Below, piece by piece: positions 34,001 through 46,200 of a stretch of DNA of 64,000 nt. Both the position numbers and the translations under genes were made by a program. The stretch comes from Phoronis australis (lineage: Eukaryota; Phoronida; Phoronidae), in NCBI GenBank assembly GCA_002633005.1, contig NMRA01000766.1, forward strand, positions 80,978-144,977, in the 5' to 3' direction. Position 1 is the stretch's first letter; every line of letters starts with the position of its first letter. A model generated the notes under the pieces. That model was not told where the DNA came from, did no database searches, and saw only the letters and a program-made list of their open reading frames with translations.

Positions 34001-37000
34001 GCCAATCAAATCACATGGACTATGCCAGTTATGACTGGGGCAGACGTACAATCATATAGTATGCCCCACCAAACAAATTAAGATATGGTAAATCTCTCTT
34101 AATCCATCCATGGTTGGATAGTACATAAATTGACTATCGTCAGGATTTTGAGTGACGGCTTAACTGACCAATCAGGATGCAGCATTCTTGATACACCTTC
34201 GTTTCCAAGCTGCCATTTTACCCGACAAACAACACATTGCCGTGTAAAACATAATGTTTGTATGTTAACTTTTTGCAAGGGGGTAGACCTTGCGGGAAGT
34301 CAATTATTAAAAACCCATCCAAACAGGTATGCGATATCAGCTCCAGAACATTTGAAAATACAAAGTAACTTAAGGTCACCGTGGCAGTATACAAGATAAC
34401 GTTAGCACAAGAACAATGGAATTGCATGATGACACAAAACCCATAACTGAATCCCTATGATGTTGAAATAATCATTATTACCTATCAGCGGCCTAGTTTT
34501 TCTCAAAAGTCGAGCTCTCGAGCCCATCTTGGGCTCTTCATAGGGGCACTGGGTGGGATCTCCGGGTCATGTGATCACCTGGTGCCTGGTGGCCTTCAAG
34601 TGCCACCTGGTGGCTGTCACGTAAAACAAGGTGTTGGTAGATGGTGGGTAATTCATAAGTACTATCTTTTTAACTCTGGATCTCAAGAAAAACTAGGCAA
34701 CCGATAGGTAATAAATATTATTTCAATATAACGTAACAGCGCCACTTAACAACATTCATTCCACGACTTATGGTGCTATTTTTACACCAACAAAATAGGC
34801 AAATACATTCCATGAACAAAAGGGCAAAGATGAGATGAACAACATCTGAGCTTTGTACATACAGTATCCCAAAACTATAATATCACTTCCTTCTTTATTG
34901 ACTTGGGAACAAGATTTATTTGTTGCATTTATGAAGAGGCAATAAAAGTCTTCAAATCAGCACAAATGCAAATAATTTTAATTAACTTGGTCAGATCAAC
35001 TGTCTGTGGGCTTCAGACATTTTCTAGTTTCCAGTAGCAAAATGCTATAAACTTGTATTCTCTAACAATCGCATTTCCCATGTATAAATAGCCCAAGATT
35101 ACTTATGCGCCTATTTTTATATCACGACGTAGAACTACTAGAATCTAATTCACAAGAACTAAATTTGATCTCCCAGTACTGTACTGAAGTGTAATTACAT
35201 TTGTGGAACATCTTGCATGAAATTACTCAGGGCTGTTCCAGCAAAATCTGTATGGGAGGGGGGGAAGGCACTTTTATTTCGTACCCACCGCCCATATTTT
35301 TCATTTATTTCTCCAACCCATGACCCATAATTTTTTAATTATTTTTGATAGGTTAAAATATAAAATCCAACACTTGCAAACAAATTGCCACCAGGAGGAC
35401 CTGTTAAGAACTTAGATGATTGACAGACAAGAACTAGTTGTCTTGTCCAATATTGTCAAAAACTAAAGTAGCCTGTGAGCAATACTTTTGGCAGCCACCA
35501 GGTGTCTCTGTTCACCATGTGTCTATAATTTCAATGAACATTTTTTCAATTATAAGGATCTATGAATCTCAAACTGTCTCCACNGCTCCATGACGTACGG
35601 CTTACAGAGGATCACTTGCCGTATGATGTTATCACTGATTTCAAAATTGAGTTTTTTAAACACTTTCCTGCAAAACAAGAAGGTTCCTTCAGAAAGGGAC
35701 TATATCAGACCAATGAATACAATTGTTGTAAAAACTGACAAGAAAACTTCATTAAACAATGCAGCCAATCAAATCACCTGGGGCAATGCTAGTTATGACT
35801 GGGGCAGAAGTTCAATCATATAGTAGGCCCCACCAAAGAAATTTAGATGTGGTAAATCTCTCTCAATACATAAATTGACCTATCATCAGGATTTTGAGTG
35901 ACGGCTTAACTGACCAATCAGGACGCAGCATTCTTGATAAACCCTCGTTTCCAAGCTGCCATTTTACCCAACAAACAACACGTTGCTGTGTAAAACATAA
36001 TGTTTGTATGTTAACTTTTTGCAAGGGGGTAGACCTTGCGGGAAGTCAATTATTAAAAACCCATCCAAACAGGTAGGTGATATCAGCTCCAGAACATTTG
36101 AAAATACAAAGCAACTTAAGGTCACCGTGGCAGTATACAAGATAACGTTAGCACAAGAACAATGGAATTGCATGATGACACAAAACCCATAACTGAATAC
36201 CTATGATGTTGAAAAAATCATTATTACCTATCAGGGGCCTAGTTTTTCTCGAAAGTCGAGCTCTCGAGCCCATCTTGGGCTCTTCATAGGGGCACTGGGT
36301 GGGATCTCCGGGTCATGTGATCACCTGGTGCCTGGTGGCCTTCTGGTGGCCTTCTAGTGCCACCTGGTGGCTGTCACGTAAAACAAGGTGTTGGTAGATG
36401 GTGGGTAATTCATAAGTACTATCTTTTTAACTCTGGATCTCAAGAAAAACTAGGCAACCGATAGGTAATAATTATTATTTCAATAAAACATAACAGCGCC
36501 ACTTAACAACATTCATTCCACGACTTATGGTGCTATTTTTACACCAAAAAATAGGCAAATACATTCCATGAACAAAAGGGCAAAGATTGCATGAACAACA
36601 TCATACTGAGCTTTGTACATACAGTATCCCAAAACTATATCACTTCCTTATTTATTGAATTGGGAACAAGATTTATTTGTTGCATTTATGAAGAGGCAAT
36701 TAAAGTCTTCAAATCAGCACAAATGCAAATAATATTAATTAACTTGGGAACATCAACTGTCTGTGGGCTTCATACATTTTCTAGTTTCCAGTAGCAAAAT
36801 GCTATAAGCTTGTATTCTCTAACAATCGCATTTCCCACGTATAAATAGCCCAAGATTACCTATGATCCTATTTTCATATCAAGACGACGACGTAGAACTA
36901 CTAGAATCTAATTCACAAGAACTAAATTTGATCTCCCAGCACTGTACATTTGTGGAACATCCTGCATGAAATTACTCAAACAACCTGATTGTTGAAAGTT

Positions 37001-38051
37001 TTCTTTTTTCATTACAATAACCACATCCCAAATTATCAAAGCACCATCTATGATTCCGTGCTTTTTACCCAAAATGCTAGGCGTAAGTAGGATGCTCATC
37101 CCACTACTGCTACGTACATCAAAACCAGTACAAAAATCGTCATTATAATTGACAACATTTTATTGTTACATGAGTTGCAATGCGGACATAAAAATCAGTA
37201 AACCTAAGTGGGAGGGAGGGGATTAACAAATTGCCCATCACTTGTCCCAATCAACTCACAATAGTGCCAGTGGCCATACCTTCCAAAAACTAGGTCAACC
37301 ATACAATGCATTTTTTTCCGAAAAAAATGGAATTTTGGGATGTTGTAATTAAAATATAGTCCTATGACATACCTGTTGAGGGTTTTCCAGTTTTCTTGTT
37401 TTTGTTGGCCAGCGTTTGCAGGCGTGTAATTGTGCAGCTCGACATATCGTGGAAAAAAGTGCCTCACCACTTCAGCAACCATGACTGAAAAATGCACAAA
37501 GGTGTCATTAAAAACCTTACTGACATAACAAAAATCCTAAAATTCTAGATGCTGTGAAACCCGATTTATTTTTAAAAACTTTTTTTTCAGACACTGTCAA
37601 AGAATATAAAAGTTACAACTAAATTTTATAATTAAATGACAGCTATTCTTATTGTTACGTAAGAATCATACAACTTAATGCCAATCCAAAAAGTATTTTT
37701 AAGCACGTATGCTTGGTCCATTCCCAATTTTGTAATTTCTAAGAACGAATGGCTAAGTAAATAAAACTAATAGATGAACCTACTATCCATTGAAACGATA
37801 TAAAATAAAATAACTAGTTCCTTGATGAAAATTGGGTTATGATGACGCCATTCAGAAAAAATACACCGCGAAAGTTAAAACTCATTTGTGTTTACCAAGA
37901 TGACTAAACACCCACCTCCATCGGAAAAATCTCTGGAAACATTTCTCTTTGGCCTAGATAGTGGAATCTCATCTATCCAGCTATAGAGGTCCTGTAGTGT
38001 ATCCTCGTCAATAGGCTCGCCCATAGCCTTGACACCACTCTGGTCAGACAT
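31030..38051 (-). CDS. SPEF1: Sperm flagellar protein 1 / CLAMP-like (copy a)
   Basis: Six minus-strand coding exons: 38051-37916, 37484-37373, 33911-33664, 33122-33077, 32059-31825 and 31134-31030, with agreeing phases and a product of 293 residues. Residues from about 15 form the N-terminal calponin-homology domain, recognised by LYSWIDEIPLSRPKRNVSRDFSDG, here split as LYSWIDEIPLSRP and RNVSRDFSDG; then VVRHFFPRYVELHNYTPA and CKPYVMEHVLMMLREKIE. A Ser/Pro-rich linker follows. The C-terminal coiled coil (ECLAKQETIQILQAKIRRLE, LIHLKDIRIEEL) ends RWK-stop. SPEF1 binds and bundles microtubules in cilia, flagella and the apical cytoskeleton. The ATG at 38051 is the first true ATG of the frame. 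The gene lies head-to-head with a paralogue at 40207. Intron 2 contains a large duplication. Confidence 0.88.
31674..31722. repeat. 25-bp unit tandemly duplicated
   Basis: tgttgtcaaggtgcacacta plus tcac occurs twice in succession in intron 5 of the minus-strand SPEF1 gene. Confidence 0.75.
32789..33062. mobile_element. Inverted-repeat element next to SPEF1a exon 4
   Basis: The left end reads TGGGGTTTGTTTCATGCAAA. The right end, reverse-complemented, reads TGGGATCTGTTTCATGAAAG. Both continue into TGACTT(T/A)AGAC and AGACAGAAAT words. Its edge lies 14 nt past the splice donor of the 46-nt exon 4. An internal direct repeat (taggaccaaatttctgtctg, twice) lies near its right end. Confidence 0.65.
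33829..35229. repeat. Intronic duplication, copy 1
   Basis: Runs from inside SPEF1a exon 3 into intron 2 and matches 35585-36978 nearly base for base with scattered substitutions and small indels. It ends exactly where a CAGGGCTGTTCCAGC sequence begins. Confidence 0.9.
34475..34716. mobile_element. Inverted-repeat element (TATTACCTATC family), copy in duplication 1
   Basis: The ends are inverted: ATTACCTATCAGCGGCCTAG and, reverse-complemented from the right, ATTACCTATCGGTTGCCTAG, both followed by TTTTTCT. It contains short direct repeats around ctggtggc. No coding capacity. Confidence 0.75.
35230..35583. other. Sequence unique to duplication 1, possible transposon start
   Basis: Begins with CAGGGCTGTTCCAGC (starting within 35228-35242), the kind of CAGGG terminus used by hAT-like elements, and has no counterpart in duplication copy 2. 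It runs into the single N at 35584. Probably an insertion present in one haplotype only. Confidence 0.5.
35585..35667 (-). pseudogene. Partial second copy of SPEF1a exon 3
   Basis: Contains the acceptor and the first 83 nt of exon 3, then stops at the N. It differs from the complete exon by Asp to Asn (CTCGAT to CTCAAT on the coding strand) and silent changes. It has no donor and no continuation, so it cannot be a working exon as assembled. Most likely an allelic fragment. Confidence 0.75.
36220..36473. mobile_element. Inverted-repeat element (TATTACCTATC family), copy in duplication 2
   Basis: Counterpart of 34475-34716. Here the internal ctggtggccttctggtggcc stretch carries an extra 14-bp repeat, the main length difference between the two copies. 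Confidence 0.75.
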
Positions 38052-39230
38052 GGACGGCAAGACAAAGACTGTTCTCGTTAATCAAACTGATTGCATCCTC
38101 TGCAGAAATCGTGGAAAATTAAAGACAATTGTCTCAATGCCAGGAAATGAGAGTCTATATAAAAGCAAAATAGCCATGCAGAAAAAATAAAAATCTTAAA
38201 TGTCTCCACAATTTCTACCTTCTACAATACTGCACATCATACAGTCGCCAACCTAATCACAAACCTTTATCTCACCATCAATACTCACCCACCTTATGTT
38301 ACCTGACCCCCCAAGTTTCACATTGCAAACCCACAAAACTCCATTTTCTCTTCCATAGCAGTTCTACGGAATAATCTTCCAGCCCATCCAGATAACTTCC
38401 AGAGAGCTATCCTTCTACGTTAGCTCTACAATTGCACTCTCTCATAAGTGACTGAAGACAAATCTAGACTAAAACCTCTGCCGTGTCTTGTCTAGACCAG
38501 AACAATTGCCTGCGCGACCAGAACAAGTGTCCATTGGCAACTGATTTGTGGGGGCACTTAAGCGTCATTTTAGGACATCACAAGAACCGGAAGAACTCTG
38601 ATCTGAGTAAAATATGAGCATAAAAAATCAATAAATTTTTTTGCAATTCGAAGCAAAATACCAAAACTGTTTTAGACTTCTTTATAATTTCAACACTGCT
38701 CATGCCTTCAAGCGACAGGTAAGATTGTTACGTACAACTTATTAATCAAAAACTGAACAAATGAAAACATCTATTTTTTGATGAATCCGTGCAGACGAGG
38801 AAAGCATGCGTAATCACACTGCTCTGTGATATGCACGTTGTCTGCAGGGATTCAACTTGTTGCTTACACAAATGAAAAAATGAACCAGCGGAGTATTCTT
38901 AGTTTACTCAGATGTTTTTAGTGTAGATTAAGATTTTAGGTCCAACATTTAAAATTAGGTTTTGTGATCGTCCACTAGGGCTGACTTGGGTGAGCTTTGT
39001 TCCTACTTTCACCAAAATCAAAACGAGGCTAGCTATAAAAAAACAGAAAGCGATGGACATTAAAAGCAATTCATCAGCATAAAGTACAGTTATTCCTCAG
39101 GTTTTGCTTAGGGTAAGATTTTGTGAAACGTTTGGTCAGTCAGACCACAGACACTTTTAACCAGCCGCTTGTATGACACTATACTATACAGACCGCCGAG
39201 CGACTGATAAGAGTGCTGGTGGTTACCGTG

Positions 39231-39354
39231 CTGGCACTAGTCGGATATAATGGACCCTGATATGGAGAACCAGTTTCATCCACTAAATAATGACCGTAAT
39301 TCAGTGATTGCCTGGTTCTCTAAATCAGGGTCCACTATATCCGACTAGTGCCAG
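39231..39354. mobile_element. Palindromic element, GGCACTAGTCGGATATA family (copy 1)
   Basis: 124 bp, with 43-bp arms that are almost perfect complements: CTGGCACTAGTCGGATATAA at the left and CTGGCACTAGTCGGATATAG from the right, each continuing through GGACCCTGAT to GAGAACCAG. The centre is atccactaaataatgaccgt. Related copies lie at 56951 and 58365. Confidence 0.85.
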
Positions 39355-39539
39355 AGTGCCTGTGGTAGGACAGTCTGTCTGATTTTTAGGTGCACTTTCG
39401 ACTTGACAACAAGTTTACTTTTCTCTCTCTTCAGTCGAAGTCAAGTATTCCAAAGTGGTTGTCATTCACTTCCTTACATACATTCATTACTGACTAGTGA
39501 AACCGAGTTCAGAGGCTAAGGAGACAATTTTTGTGCAAT

Positions 39540-39654
39540 GATTGATAGTTAGCCAGTAAAGCAAGGATTCGAATCCGGGTCTCCCAAACGGGAGTCCGCA
39601 GGCGAGCACAATCCCACAACTCAAAAGGCACAAACCACTGAGCCACACTGTCTC
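39540..39654 (-). repeat. tRNA-derived SINE
   Basis: On the minus strand it shows a pol III box A (TGGCTCAGTGG, 39645-39635) and box B (GGATTCGAATCC, 39576-39565) in tRNA-like spacing. The cloverleaf is imperfect and no clean acceptor stem closes, so this is a tRNA-derived repeat and not a functional tRNA gene. Confidence 0.65.
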
Positions 39655-40206
39655 GGCAAAATTGCCACCGTCTCCCGATATAAGTTGGTTCACCAAAACA
39701 AAAAGTAACATAAGGTTACAATCATTAATATTTTTCCACATAAACAAACAAAATAACCTTAGTATAACATGCTTTGAAAGATTCCTATAACCTTCCCCTT
39801 TTCTTCTGTCAGTTCAGTTTACAGTTTACCCCAGAGACAGGAATCGGAAATGCCAAATCACACGAATACCAATCAAACTTTTAATTGTATTTACCTGAAT
39901 TATACTGTTAAACAAAGTATTGGTATTAAAATGTTCAAATAAACATTTAATAACTAAAATATTCAATACCTTTAACCATAATTTACAAATATATGATTAA
40001 AAAAACTGTATTTTACACGTTTTTTTTGGTGCGTAGTGCGTTTCTCCGCAACAAGGTAACAACCTTTTCACCTATGACGTTTTGTGTGTTGGTCAATAAA
40101 CTTGTTGGCTTTTGTTCAATAATCCTTTCGCGTAGGACGTCGTGAACTTTTCACAGGGATTAATTACATTTTAAAGCTGGCCTTTCTCGAGAGCAACGAT
40201 GAGAAA

Positions 40207-43200
40207 ATGTCGGACTGGGAGGTGGACGACGAGGAAATTCTCAAAGAACTATACGAATGGGTAGATGAAGTGCCTTTGTCTCGACCCAAGAAAAATATCA
40301 GTCGGGATTTCTCTGATGGTGGTAAGACTCTCTCTCGAATTGACAAGCTTGATGTTCTTCAAAACTTACAAAAATTGTTCTGTTGATATGGTATCCCACA
40401 AAATATTTTATAGCTTAACATTATCTCCTGAGGCTGGGACCTCAGAAACTGAAAAAGGGGAAGATGAAGTTCCGAAGTACCCAGCTGATCCTAGGCAATG
40501 ACTAAACTGATGCACGCCACAGTTCACACCCATCTCGCTGGCATCCCACCTGACTCCAGGGCCCTCTTTTTAACGTAATTAAAATATCCTAGCCATTCAA
40601 TAAGCTTTGACAAATGCTAATGGAGTGTATTTTTCAATCACTATATTAGTAGAATACCACTGACCTAAACCAGTGACATTCTTAAACCAAACCAAGTCTG
40701 CACAGTACGGTTGGATAACAATTTATAGGAACATGAGACTGAGTAACATTACCAGTTTTCTAAAACATAAATCCCTCTTACATTATTTTCCTTGAATTCT
40801 GAATATAGAGTTAAGACTACTGCCAATGACGTCATTGTATCTTTTTTTACTGAAATGGCTGTGTTGCTTTCAATGAACGAATATTTGTATAATTAGTTCC
40901 ATGTATGTTCATGTGATTGTTTGAATCAGAGCATTACATGAGATATTGGATTAAAATTAAACATTTTCCTGAATGTGTTTCATAATTTTAGCTTGCAATT
41001 TATGACCTTGCATGTTTATGTATTTTATCTGAAATTCTACTGTGGGTGTCCACCTGGGAGTCCTTAATTAACTGACCAGTAATGTCTACCTGTGTTATGT
41101 AGTCAGTAGGGGAGCTAATCAGTAATGTCTACCTGTGTTATGTAGTCAGTAGGGGAGCTAATCAGTAATGTCTACCTGTGTTATGTAGTCAGTAGGGGAG
41201 CTAATCAGTAATCAATAGAATACAATTGAAAATCAATTCTTTTCAGGTGAAGCAGGCTCTGTTTGATGCTCTTACTAAACAATTATGGCATTAAGATTTT
41301 ACCCTGAATTATGATGCATTTTATGAAAAATGTAAAGTAGGTTTCTTTGTGCATCACTTTCGCTTAACATGGAATTTAATGTTTTGTGTGCAATGTTACT
41401 CTATTTGCTGTGTACAAGTTGTGTGAATTTTTTCAGTTATGGCGGCTGAGATAGTGAATCATTACTTTCCACGCTTTGTTGAGATGCACAACTACTCCCC
41501 TGCGTCAAGTGTTAAACAAAAATCAAAAAACTGGGATATGCTTAACAGGTACTTTGGCACTGGCCAAGTTTAAAGCCACGCTCTCAGTTACTCTGTGAAA
41601 GTTAGATTTTGGCATACTGGACTTTGTCGGATAGTTTTGACTGGGCATTTCTCGGTTCAGTCCTATCCAAAATATGACGGCAATTCATCAAGATGTCCGC
41701 AGTTCATGAACTGTAAAAGTATTTGTAAATCCCATGGAGTGAGAATAAAGTCAAATCAAAATCAGTAAACGAGCTAGGAACATTAGCTATCCCTGTAAAA
41801 ATGTTAAGGATATATTCTTGACAAAAACAGAGATGTTTAATGATAGCTCGCTGTGTGCTATAGGCTTACAGCTTATAGTGAAAATTTATGTCAAGACTGA
41901 AATGTCCAGTGACATCTTCTACAGTCGTAACTGATGGCCTGGTGTGTGGTTTGGGTTATCCTGAGTGGCAATTATTAATTATTGTGAAGTTCACCCTCTT
42001 ATTATTTCTGTGTGGTTTTGTTTGCAGTCATGGTTGCCGAGTTACTGCATCATTATTTCCCTCACTTAGTTGATGTACATAACTACACCCCAGCTAACGC
42101 CACAAAACAGAAGTTAGAAAACTGGTATTTGTTGGGCAGGTGAGTATATGTTTGCCTGCAACTTCAGGTGAATCTCTTTGTAGAAGTCTTCAGCTATAAG
42201 TCACTAAGACACGGTCTTTCACTGTGACCTGTTAATTGTACCATTTTTGCAAGTTTAGTTGTAATATGGAAATAAATTAATGTTTCTGAGCATTTACAAA
42301 TTATCAGTTCTTCCCAAGCTCCAAAATAACAACTCCTTGCCTAATTAAGGAACAATTCAAAACCAGATTTATAGTTTTAAGTGGTCCAAATCAAAAACAA
42401 TTTTCTGATTGTCGGTATTACCTTATAATAGCTTTAAATACTGAATACTTTTGCAAAAAAATTTCTCCTTGTTTGTTTGTTGAGTGGGATTTTTTGTTTT
42501 ATTTTCAAGATTTTTTTTCTGAACAAACGTCATTTCAGCCTCAGAATAAACTTCTCATTTTGATTGGTAAATATATCAATCAAATAAAAAGTAATGTTAC
42601 TATTTTAGGTTTTTTAAGATTTGTTTACTGCTATGTTTTGTTTGCTGAGTACTGTAAATCTTCTCACTTGTTTATCATACAATATGACCGTCAAGTGAAT
42701 TCTGTTTTGTCAAATTTCTTCACCAAAATAAAGATTAAGAAAACGTTTCTAGCTTAGTTTGTACTGTTTAGATGTCATAATATAACATTTGGTGAAGTTT
42801 GCACTATTTTTAAGTAATCAGCCTTTTAAAAATGGAAAAATGAAAATTTTGGCGATTATTTTTGTGCGAAAGAAGCGAAGAATTAGCGTTACATATTTAA
42901 GTCTCCGTTGCAACTTTTTATTGTAAAAAGGAATGACTGTTTTGTTGACAAATACCTAGTTAATAAAAATACTTTATAAATCACAAGTGATTGATTAAAT
43001 TGGGGTGCCAGTTGACACCAGTGAGATCAATAGAATGTTACCGTGGTTACCTTACTGCCATCAATAAGTGGCTTGAGTACACCCTGGGATTGTGAGTGCC
43101 TGTATTGATTTATTGCCTGTTGTGTGTCTTGGTTTAATGAATTAACTTGAGATGTACCGGGATTTTCTGAGTAATCCTTCGGGCATAACAGAAAAGGAAC

Positions 43201-46200
43201 TATATTGTCTTACAAGTAATGCAAATGATTGTTGGGGATTTCTTTAAGAAATGGGGACATTTTGAGTGGAAAATTCAAAAACGTCTAATTAAGCTGTCTT
43301 AGCATATCTGGAGAATCCTACATGAGTCTCAGGTTTATGACATGGGCAAAATCTCTTGGAAATTTTGTCGAAATCTCCAGGCTTGGGATTTTGACAAAAT
43401 TTCTAAAAGGTTTTGCCCATGTCATAAACCTGAGGTGAGTGTAGGATTTGTTTTCTCACATGAACCATAAAAACAGTCTTTTTTAGCCGAAAAACTCGAC
43501 GTTTCTAAAACTTTTAACCACTGACATGACGCAACTTTTGTTAAAACACGCTTGAGCAATTAAACTCAGTTACTTTTTGTTAGTTGTTTTATTTTAAATT
43601 GAACAATTGTAAATTGCATTCAGCTTTCGTAGGATCAAATAAATCGTCTTTGAAGTTTTAATATTAAAACTTATCAAATATTTATGAATAACAGTCAGCA
43701 GGGCTTCCCACCTGTGAGCACTGAACTGACCTTGACTGAGACAACACAGCTAGACAGTCTCACTGTGTTTCTCGAGTTGGGGTTCGTCTCTTTTGAGTGA
43801 ACGCGGATATGGAATTGGCTGCCATTTTAGAAGTTGTTTAGTATGTCTTTCTGACTGGGAGTACGTACAGTTGCGACATTTGATTTTTCAGTCATATTCA
43901 TGGAAGTCTGGCATTGTTTGGTTGGCGCGTGTTTGGTTGTTGGTATTAGTTTTGCAGACGATGAAATGTAAATCGTGGATTTCTACTTTGCCCTACTTTG
44001 TGATTCGCCCATGTAATATCAAAAATTACGTACTCGGTGTTATTAACCAGTCGTGTCGTAACACATTCCAGGTCTTGTGAGAAAATATTATAAATTTAAA
44101 TGTCTAAGTCTGGCTTAGTTAGAAACATTATAGTCAGCTAGCTGGCTTGTCACTGGCACAATGTAATAATTACTATTGTTATGATAAAATCCCACCAATT
44201 TCTGACGAAATTTTCTTCCACAATTGCTGTCTTTTTCATACTTGAAGGCTGCTATCAACTTTGTTGAGACTACAAAGAAAAGGTCAAAATATGGTCTGAT
44301 GGTATTATGCAGAACTTAACTCTTATTGTGGTGCTACTTAATATCTTTTAGAAAAAAAACAGGAACAAAATTTCATCGGTTGGCCATATTTTGTCCTAAA
44401 ATGGTCAAATTTTATTGTTAACACTAGAAGTAATGTTGTTAATAAGTGATGTTATTTTACTTTCCATATTACAGGAAAGTGTTCTGCAAGCTGGACTTTG
44501 TGGTTGACAATGATCTCATCCGTAGTATAGTGGACTGCAAGCCTGGAATTATTGAGCGGGTTCTGTTAATGTTGAGGCAGAAGATTGACACACGTTTGTA
44601 TGAAGCGGACCATCAGAACAAGAGCTCTAACTCTATGGTTGGTGATGGTGAGCTGGAGCAACAACACAAGAAAGGAAAAGGAAGGAAGAAGGCGTTAGAG
44701 GGTGAGTCTTATGCTAGGTTCATGAGCCGGAGTGGCCAAAGCGCTAGCAGTTCCACTGGCTAAAGACACTCTCAGATGAGCTGTCTGCGAAGGGGTAAAT
44801 TTTTCCTGCCGTTGGTTTGTTGTTTCCTAGCACCACACCCGAGTTGCTTTTGAACAAAGATTGATGTTGAAACATGTTCACTCTCTGCGACAAATTGATT
44901 GAGGTGATGATAGAACAATGGCCCCATACACCTGGAGTGTGTAAACTAAACGATTTGGCTACAGTGCTTGTGAAAACCCTGGCTGTTAAAGGTAACTCAA
45001 ACCTCCAGCAAAGGGCCAGCAAAAGTAACCCTTGAAAGTCTTCAGATTACTGGCCTTTTCGGTGCTAGTTTGGTGCTAGCAAAAGTAGTAGCGAAAACAT
45101 TTTCAAATTTATAGAACTAAACAATGCAAAATAAATCCAACTGAGGAAATATAATCCTCACATTTCAAAAACCTTAAGGGGGTTTAACAATATTTGTGAT
45201 TTTTTTGGTTTGTTCAATATTTGTAAATGTTAACCATTTTCAAATATATAGTGAAAACGGAGCTGAGGAGCTAGAGACCTGACTCAAGGGTCCAGCAGTG
45301 TGCCCCAGTGGGACTCGAACCCGTGACCTTGAGCAAAGGAAGCGTACATTTATCCCACTAGGTCACACTGCCTCCCCTATAAGGGAATTGGAAAGGGGAT
45401 ATATTTTTATGTGAAATTTACTTATGGTGTTCTTTAATTCTGTAAAGTATCTCTTGGTGTTGGTAGAAATCAATTGCTAACAAATACAAATGAAATTGTT
45501 TCAGACTCCAGTCCAAGAGGAAAGAATTCGAGGGCAGCTGCAGTTCCTGTTGTCAAGACAGAAAAACCAACGGGGTAGGTTTGTTGTCTCACAAAGTGTC
45601 ATGCCTCAAATGCTTAAAGTTTATGCTCAATGCCAGCTGCTTTGTTACGTTACAGCTTTCCACTTCAAAAAATCCACTGCTGGATTAGGCATGGGTCTGT
45701 GTCCATATTTGTATGTACTGCAAGAATCAACAAATCTGCACAAAGAATTAAATCAACATCCTAAATCACTATGTCTATATCTAAACTTGCTTTGAGGTGG
45801 TGATGTGATAACATCATTTGTAAAATCTACTGGTCTGTTTACACTAACCTCTAGCCTGTTTACAGTGTCAATATAAATAGGCTAGAGTTTGGTGTAAATA
45901 GACCAATAGATTTTAGTGTGTCAATTAAATCGTCAAGTAACTGTGAGGGGTGGTCGTAAAATGCAGAATGAAATATTGATCATTTGCGCTTAGACATGAA
46001 AATATGTTCCGAACAGCTCGTTGCTTACCAAGGTAAAAATAATTTCAAATTAGGGATATTTTTACACATTGTTTTGTCTTGTGACTTGAGAATGGGTTGA
46101 GGTTATATTGCAAGCATTTGTGGCAATGTTACTGTCAAATATTTTGCAGTTGTAATAGGCTCAGTCAGTTTTCATGGACTATTTGATATTATTATTGGCC

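Larger units (their letters stand above)
35585..36978. repeat. Intronic duplication, copy 2
   Basis: Second copy of 33829-35229, starting immediately after the N at 35584. It lacks the sequence at 35230-35583 and continues directly into the unique intron leading to exon 2. Confidence 0.9.
38052..40206. other. Intergenic region between divergent SPEF1 paralogues
   Basis: About 2.15 kb separating the two start codons. Any shared or separate promoters must lie here or in the 5' UTRs. It contains a palindromic element (39231) and a tRNA-derived SINE (39540). I looked for RFX X-box pairs, expected for cilium genes, and found only a weak half-site (gttacc, reverse strand near 40058), so I do not call one. 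Confidence 0.6.

Noticed and set aside
39540-39654. Functional tRNA gene
   Set aside because: Boxes A and B are present but the acceptor and anticodon stems do not pair well, so a SINE is the better reading.
40020-40200. RFX X-box motif upstream of SPEF1b
   Set aside because: Only one half-site-like word (gttacc on the reverse strand) is present, without a proper second half, so it cannot be called.
42473-42757. 94-codon open frame
   Set aside because: AT-rich, Phe/Lys/Ile-rich intron sequence with no splice sites or family resemblance.
43793-44080. 95-codon open frame in SPEF1b intron 2
   Set aside because: No homology recognised, no supporting splice signals, and it lies inside a well-supported intron.
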